In this document: positions 59,809 to 64,000 of the stretch, one piece after another | How positions within the stretch are numbered: the stretch's first letter is position 1 | Layout of the letters: the number at the start of each line of letters is the position of its first letter | Assembly: GCA_947494645.1 (NCBI GenBank) | Contig: CANLVO010000001.1 | Location: 2,232,001-2,296,000, forward strand | Direction of reading: 5' to 3' | DNA: 64,000 nucleotides | DNA from: an uncultured Litoreibacter sp. | Lineage (GTDB): Bacteria > Pseudomonadota > Alphaproteobacteria > Rhodobacterales > Rhodobacteraceae | The notes under the pieces: model-generated | What the model was told of the DNA's origin: nothing | Seen by the model: only the letters and a program-made list of their open reading frames with translations | The model's database searches: none | Position numbers and translations under genes: made by a program

Positions 59809-61407
59809 TTATTCTGCCGGGACGCCGACCGGCGCGGAGCGGGTTTGCCCGCCGCGGATCGTCATCCACATGTTCCATGCCATGATCAGCCCGCCTGCGA
59901 GGTAGAGCACCCCGCCCAGACCGCGCACGACATACATTGGGAATTTCGCGGACACCGTGTCGGCGAAGGAGTTAACCAGGAAGCCCTGCGCATCGACCTC
60001 GCGCCACATCAGGCCTTCCATGATGCCCGTGACCCACATTGACGACGCGTAGAGCACGATGCCGATCGTCGCCAACCAGAAGTGCCAGTTGATCGCGGCC
60101 ATGGAGTGCATCGACGCGCGGCCCCACAGCTTGGGCGTCAGGAAGTAAAGCGCCCCGAAGGTGATCATCCCGTTCCAGCCCAGCGCGCCGGAATGCACGT
60201 GGCCAATGGTCCAGTCGGTGTAATGCGACAGCGAGTTGACCGCCCGGATCGACATCATCGGGCCTTCGAATGTGGACATGCCATAGAACGCCAGGCTGAC
60301 CACCATCATGCGGATGATCGGGTCGGTGCGCAGCTTGTCCCACGCGCCTTGCAGCGTCATCAGCCCGTTGATCATGCCACCCCAGCTGGGCATCCACAGG
60401 ATGATCGAGAAGACCATGCCCAGCGTGGACGCCCAGTCGGGGAGCGCGGTGTAATGCAAATGGTGCGGCCCCGCCCAGATATAGAGGAAGGTCAGCGCCC
60501 AGAAGTGGATGATCGACAGCTTGTAGGAATAGACCGGGCGGCCTGCCTGCTTGGGCACGAAATAGTACATCATGCCCAAGAAGCCCGACGTCAGGAAGAA
60601 GCCCACCGCGTTATGGCCGTACCACCACTGGGTCATCGCGTCTTGGACACCGGCGAAGAGCTGCACCGATTTGGAGCCCCAGATGGAGACCGGGATCGAG
60701 ATGTTGTTGACGACATGCAGCATCGCCACGGTGACGATGAAGGAGAGCAGGAACCAGTTGGCCACGTAGATATGGCGCTCCTTGCGGGTGAAGATGGTGC
60801 CTAGATACGTGGCGAGGAAGGCGACCCAGACCACGGTGAGCCAGATATCGACATACCATTCGGGCTCTGCGTATTCCTTGGATTGCGTCGCGCCGAGCAA
60901 GTAGCCCGTGGCGGCCAGCACGATGAACAGGTTGTAGCCCCAAAAGACGAACCACGCGAGATTGCCGCCCCACAGCCGCGCCCCGCAGGTACGTTGCACG
61001 ATGTAGAAGGACGACATGATCAGCGCGTTGCCCCCGAAGGCGAAGATCACCGCCGATGTGTGGAGCGGGCGCAGGCGTCCGAAATTGGCGAAGGGCTGCG
61101 CCCAGTCGAGGTTCAGCGCCGGAAAGGCCAGCTGGAACGCGATGACCACGCCCACCAGAAAGCCTATGACCCCCCAGAACCCGGTGGCGATGACGCCCGC
61201 GCGCACCACGCCGTCCATATAGCCGCTGGTGTCGACCTGCGGCTCCGGCTCGTCGGTGCGGCGCAGCACCCACAGAAACAGGCCGCCCGAGACCGCCATG
61301 ATGATAATCGCGTGGACCTGATAGGCCAGATCCCGGCCCCAGTTCGCCGCCAGCGCGGCAAACAGAAACACGAGCCCCAGCAAGATGAGCTTGAGGTAGT
61401 TCAACAT
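59809..61407 (-). CDS. ccoN: cbb3 oxidase catalytic subunit CcoN
   Basis: 532 residues, twelve membrane helices. Heme-copper ligand regions include [41 protein letters not shown] and [15 protein letters not shown]. High-affinity oxygen reductase for microaerobic growth. First gene of ccoNOQP; two FNR boxes lie in its 5' region. Confidence 0.97.
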   Translation of the reverse strand: MLNYLKLILLGLVFLFAALAANWGRDLAYQVHAIIIMAVSGGLFLWVLRRTDEPEPQVDTSGYMDGVVRAGVIATGFWGVIGFLVGVVIAFQLAFPALNLDWAQPFANFGRLRPLHTSAVIFAFGGNALIMSSFYIVQRTCGARLWGGNLAWFVFWGYNLFIVLAATGYLLGATQSKEYAEPEWYVDIWLTVVWVAFLATYLGTIFTRKERHIYVANWFLLSFIVTVAMLHVVNNISIPVSIWGSKSVQLFAGVQDAMTQWWYGHNAVGFFLTSGFLGMMYYFVPKQAGRPVYSYKLSIIHFWALTFLYIWAGPHHLHYTALPDWASTLGMVFSIILWMPSWGGMINGLMTLQGAWDKLRTDPIIRMMVVSLAFYGMSTFEGPMMSIRAVNSLSHYTDWTIGHVHSGALGWNGMITFGALYFLTPKLWGRASMHSMAAINWHFWLATIGIVLYASSMWVTGIMEGLMWREVDAQGFLVNSFADTVSAKFPMYVVRGLGGVLYLAGGLIMAWNMWMTIRGGQTRSAPVGVPAE

Positions 61408-61496
61408 CGCGGATGTCCCCTTTCGTATTCCCGCGCAGCACGTGGCCGCGCGACCTGTTCGTTGGGGTGTTTTTGCAAGCCGCGGCGGGGCGGACC

Positions 61497-61510
61497 TTGA
61501 TCTGTGTCAA
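61497..61510. promoter_or_regulatory. FNR box 1 between ccoN and usp
   Basis: TTGATCTGTGTCAA, a full match to TTGAT-N4-RTCAA. It lies in the shared region of the divergent ccoN and universal stress genes. Confidence 0.88.
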
Positions 61511-61531
61511 GAAACTGCAAAATCGCGGGAT

Positions 61532-61545
61532 TTGAGCCAGATCAA
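61532..61545. promoter_or_regulatory. FNR box 2 between ccoN and usp
   Basis: TTGAGCCAGATCAA (TTGA-N6-TCAA), 35 bp centre to centre from box 1. Two boxes could give separate control of the two divergent transcripts. Confidence 0.82.
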
Positions 61546-61601
61546 AGTCGGCCGCGGCGGAGCGAGGCAGGCTGAGGCAGCACAAAAAGGGAGCCCTGAG
61601 C

Positions 61602-62441
61602 ATGAGCTACACATCTATCGCGACGTTTCTGCACGATCCGAGCCGGGGGCTTGGCACCTTGGATTTTGCCATTCAGATGGCCCGCAAATGGGGGGCGCAT
61701 CTGTATGTGATCTGCGCCGGCATCGACAGCACTGACCCCGGTTTCTACTACGCGGGCGCCCAGGCCATCGCGGTGCAAACCAACCTTGAGGCTGCGCAAA
61801 TCGACGCCACCACGCTTGAGCAAAACGTCCGCCAGCGGCTGGCCCGCGAAGACATCTTATGGGACGTGGAAACCGTCACCATGATGACCGGCGGGCTGGA
61901 GCCGTTTCTGGCGGATCACATGCGGTTTTACGATCTGGCGATCCTGCCCCTGCCCTATGCCGAAGGCGGCACCCTTCAGGATGTGGCCGGGTTTGAGGCC
62001 TGCCTGTTTGGGGCGGATATCCCGGTGTTGGTGGTCCCCGACAGCGGTCGGAAGGATGCCGCGACAAGCCGGGTCATGATCGCTTGGGATGACGGCGCAG
62101 AGGCGCTGGCCGCTGCGAAAGCCGCCGCACCACTGGTCGCTCAGGCGGAGGTTACGGATATCTGCCTGATCAACCCGCCGCAGCACGGCGTGGACCGCTC
62201 GGACCCCGGCGGGCGGATGGCGCAGATGCTGACGCGCAAGGGGGCGAAAGTGCAGGTCACGGTGGCCGCGCAACGCCAGTCCGATATTGCCTCGCAGCTG
62301 CTTGCCCGCGCCAAGGAGACCGGCGTGGACGTGCTTGTGATGGGAGGATACGGCCATTCAAGGCTGCGCGAAGCGGTGTTGGGCGGGGTCACACGGTCGA
62401 TCCTGCGCAAAGCGCATCTGCCGGTGTTGATGGCGCATTGA
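61602..62441 (+). CDS. Universal stress protein with two UspA domains
   Basis: 279 residues. Two Usp domains; the C-terminal one has the ATP-binding signature GGYGHSRLREAVLGGVTRSI (G-2x-G-9x-G-S/T type), the N-terminal one is degenerate. Divergent from ccoN across FNR boxes, so it is probably induced when oxygen falls. Role in survival under low oxygen is inference. Confidence 0.88.
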   Translation: MSYTSIATFLHDPSRGLGTLDFAIQMARKWGAHLYVICAGIDSTDPGFYYAGAQAIAVQTNLEAAQIDATTLEQNVRQRLAREDILWDVETVTMMTGGLEPFLADHMRFYDLAILPLPYAEGGTLQDVAGFEACLFGADIPVLVVPDSGRKDAATSRVMIAWDDGAEALAAAKAAAPLVAQAEVTDICLINPPQHGVDRSDPGGRMAQMLTRKGAKVQVTVAAQRQSDIASQLLARAKETGVDVLVMGGYGHSRLREAVLGGVTRSILRKAHLPVLMAH

Positions 62442-62444
62442 GCC

Positions 62445-63167
62445 TTAGGCGTCAGCGTCGCCCGCCTCGCGTTTCAACCGGTCGATGTCGGGCAGGATCA
62501 CCCGGCGCTTGCCATCGAGGCGGATCACACCGTCGGTTTTCAGCTTGGAGAACTGGCGGCTGACGGTCTCAAGTGTCAGGCCAAGGTAGTCCGACATCGC
62601 CTCGCGGGTGAGCGGCAGCTCGATCACGCGGCTATCGGTCAGGGGGGCGATGCCCGGCGCTTCCGTGCGGCGCAGGATCAACAAGAGCAGGCTTGCGATT
62701 TTCTCACGCGCGGTCTTGCGACCCAGAAGGAACATCCAGTCACGGGCGGCATCGAGCTCGTCCAATGCCATTTCCAGCATGCGCTGTGCGATATGTGGCG
62801 TGTCGCGGACCAGATCCTCGAACTGCTTGCGGCGAAAACAGCAAAGCGTCACCTCGGTGACGGCGGTCACGTCATAAATGGCGGTGTCGCGACCCGGTCG
62901 GCCGATAAAGTCAGAGGCCAGAAGCAGCCCCAACGTCTGTTTCCGCCCATCATCGGTGAGATGCTCAATCGTGGCCGTGCCCGAGACCACGGAGGCCACA
63001 AATTCCAAACGGTCACCGGCCCAGACGATGGTCTGGCCTGCCTGATAGGTGCGGTAATATTTGATACTTTCGAGCGTCAGAAGCTCGTCCGCGTCGCAGC
63101 TGGCGCAGACGGCGCGGTGCCTGATGGGACAGCTGTCACATGACTTAGTCGCCAACATCTCGCTCAT
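62445..63167 (-). CDS. fnrL: Oxygen-sensing FNR-type regulator FnrL
   Basis: 240 residues. Cys pattern for a 4Fe-4S cluster: C10, C13, C21 or C24 and a central Cys in LCCFRR near residue 110. The cyclic-nucleotide-binding-like domain is at 30-150 and the HTH recognition helix is LETVSRQFSKLK, whose Glu, Ser and Arg are those that read TTGA. Located 3 bp from the Usp stop (convergent). The intergenic region holds a half-site (TTGATCTCAA at 63196-63205), so autoregulation is conceivable. Confidence 0.95.
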   Translation of the reverse strand: MSEMLATKSCDSCPIRHRAVCASCDADELLTLESIKYYRTYQAGQTIVWAGDRLEFVASVVSGTATIEHLTDDGRKQTLGLLLASDFIGRPGRDTAIYDVTAVTEVTLCCFRRKQFEDLVRDTPHIAQRMLEMALDELDAARDWMFLLGRKTAREKIASLLLLILRRTEAPGIAPLTDSRVIELPLTREAMSDYLGLTLETVSRQFSKLKTDGVIRLDGKRRVILPDIDRLKREAGDADA

Positions 63168-63563
63168 GATACCACCTTGGGAAGCTCTCGACTGCTTGAT
63201 CTCAACATATGCGTTGCCGCGTGCTTTCGGAACCCTTAGAGGCGGAAATCCCTAGGGTGGGAGCCCAGAATGGCCGCCTTTGGGCGGTGTCCAGCGGTTC
63301 TGAGCCTGAAGGGCTTGATCCATCGGGCGATCCCACTTATACCGCCCAAATCTGGAATCAGAATACTGACCGGAGCCGTTATTTTATTGAGCTTCCGACG
63401 CGTTTTCTTCGACGCAGCAAACGGAAGCCAAAGGACGGCGCACCAAGCAACGACGACCTGATCTGTGGCGGGCACGTAAAGTGGACCCGAAAGAAGACCG
63501 ACAGCTCTTGGGACGCGCAAACATTCACCGGGCAAACCGGGGTCATATGAAGGAGCGTTTCAG
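63168..63563. other. Intergenic region before rplS
   Basis: 396 bp holding divergent promoters for fnrL and rplS. Contains an inverted repeat TTTGGGCGGT (63279-63288) and ACCGCCCAAA (63341-63350), arms 52 bp apart, perhaps part of the L19 leader. No gene recognised; a 113-codon open frame (63209-63550) has no homologue that I recognise and spans the repeat. Confidence 0.6.
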
Positions 63564-63950
63564 ATGGATCTGATCGCACAACTTGAGGCGGAACAAATCG
63601 CCGAACTGGGCAAGGATATCCCAGACTTCAAAGCGGGTGACACCATCCGCGTCGGTTACAAGGTGACCGAGGGTACACGCACCCGTGTTCAGAACTACGA
63701 AGGCGTCTGCATCGCACGCAACAACGGCAGCGGCATCGCCGGGTCGTTCTGTGTTCGCAAGATCTCCTTTGGTGAAGGCGTCGAGCGGGTCTTCCCGCTG
63801 CACTCCACCAATATCGAGAGCATCACCGTGGTGCGCCGTGGCCGTGTGCGTCGCGCCAAGCTGTACTACCTCCGCTCGCGTCGCGGCAAATCCGCACGTA
63901 TCGCCGAGCAAACAAATTACAAGCCGCTCTCCAGCGGCGCAGACGCGTAA
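63564..63950 (+). CDS. rplS: 50S ribosomal protein L19
   Basis: 128 residues, L19: [51 protein letters not shown] and [22 protein letters not shown]. Ribosome site aggagcg before ATG. In many alphaproteobacteria it follows trmD, which is not in the window here; it is followed by rpmE. Confidence 0.98.
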   Translation: MDLIAQLEAEQIAELGKDIPDFKAGDTIRVGYKVTEGTRTRVQNYEGVCIARNNGSGIAGSFCVRKISFGEGVERVFPLHSTNIESITVVRRGRVRRAKLYYLRSRRGKSARIAEQTNYKPLSSGADA

Positions 63951-63961
63951 AGGTTGGCATC

Positions 63962-64000
63962 ATGAAAAAAGATACCCATCCCGAATACCACATGATCAAC
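63962..64000 (+). CDS. rpmE: 50S ribosomal protein L31 (start only)
   Basis: Only 13 codons are visible (MKKDTHPEYHMIN), 12 bp after rplS, cut by the window end. The opening matches L31. Confidence 0.88.
   Translation, partial: MKKDTHPEYHMIN

Noticed and set aside
63209-63550. 113-codon frame before rplS
   Set aside because: No homology I can see and it covers the leader repeat; promoter space for two divergent genes is expected.

Overview
The window reads as a chromosomal segment of a marine-type alphaproteobacterium of the order Rhodobacterales (roseobacter-like). The reasons are the FnrL-type regulator next to ccoNOQP-ccoGHIS with TTGA-N6-TCAA boxes, a TRAP transporter with fused DctQM, a non-pyrrolysine MttB-type methyltransferase paired with a dimethylglycine-dehydrogenase-like enzyme, a urease operon with roseobacter-style extra genes, and dispersed GC-rich palindromes between genes. 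Family-level placement is inference; no rRNA is present.

Layout. 1-7119: a truncated hybrid histidine kinase, then a compact three-gene cluster: an SQD1/SqdB-like UDP-sulfoquinovose synthase homologue, a short BcsB-like periplasmic protein and a processive membrane glycosyltransferase. I think this is the most interesting unit in the window, as a candidate pathway for a sulfosugar-containing polymer. 7120-11269: a gene-poor stretch, a two-gene ABC exporter and a broken tyrosine recombinase next to tRNA-Ser(GCU), which looks like the remnant of an island at a tRNA. 11471-20224: a TPR protein gene split by an in-frame amber codon, then housekeeping and small genes (ychF, a Pmp3-like gene, trpA, SnoaL-like, DUF2218, LysR, class IV aminotransferase, GNAT, small pilin-like).

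20608-27604: TRAP transporter, TerC-like protein, GMC (choline-dehydrogenase-type) oxidoreductase and a divergent IclR regulator. 27624-30809: zinc uptake, with znuA divergent from zur-znuC-znuB across a Zur box. 30938-37597: urease operon ureD-A-B-(hypothetical)-C-(M20 amidohydrolase)-E-F-G. 37679-40581: PLP ammonia-lyase, M24 hydrolase and a maleate-isomerase/EutA-like protein. 40737-46477: tamA-tamB envelope assembly. 46552-49303: an isopropylmalate-dehydrogenase-like enzyme, a Gfo/Idh/MocA oxidoreductase and a FadR-type GntR regulator, headed by a perfect 18-bp palindrome.

49408-53351 (minus strand): an MttB-like methyltransferase and a two-domain FAD/GcvT demethylase. 53467-61407 (minus strand): cbb3 oxidase maturation genes ccoGHIS and structural genes ccoNOQP, each block preceded by FNR-type boxes. 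Then come a divergent universal stress protein, fnrL, and the ribosomal protein genes rplS and rpmE (cut by the window end).

A common theme is nitrogen and methylated-amine scavenging (urease, M20, ammonia-lyase, MttB/demethylase, GMC oxidase) combined with microaerobic respiration under FnrL. All functional calls come from motif recognition by eye; no database search was run.
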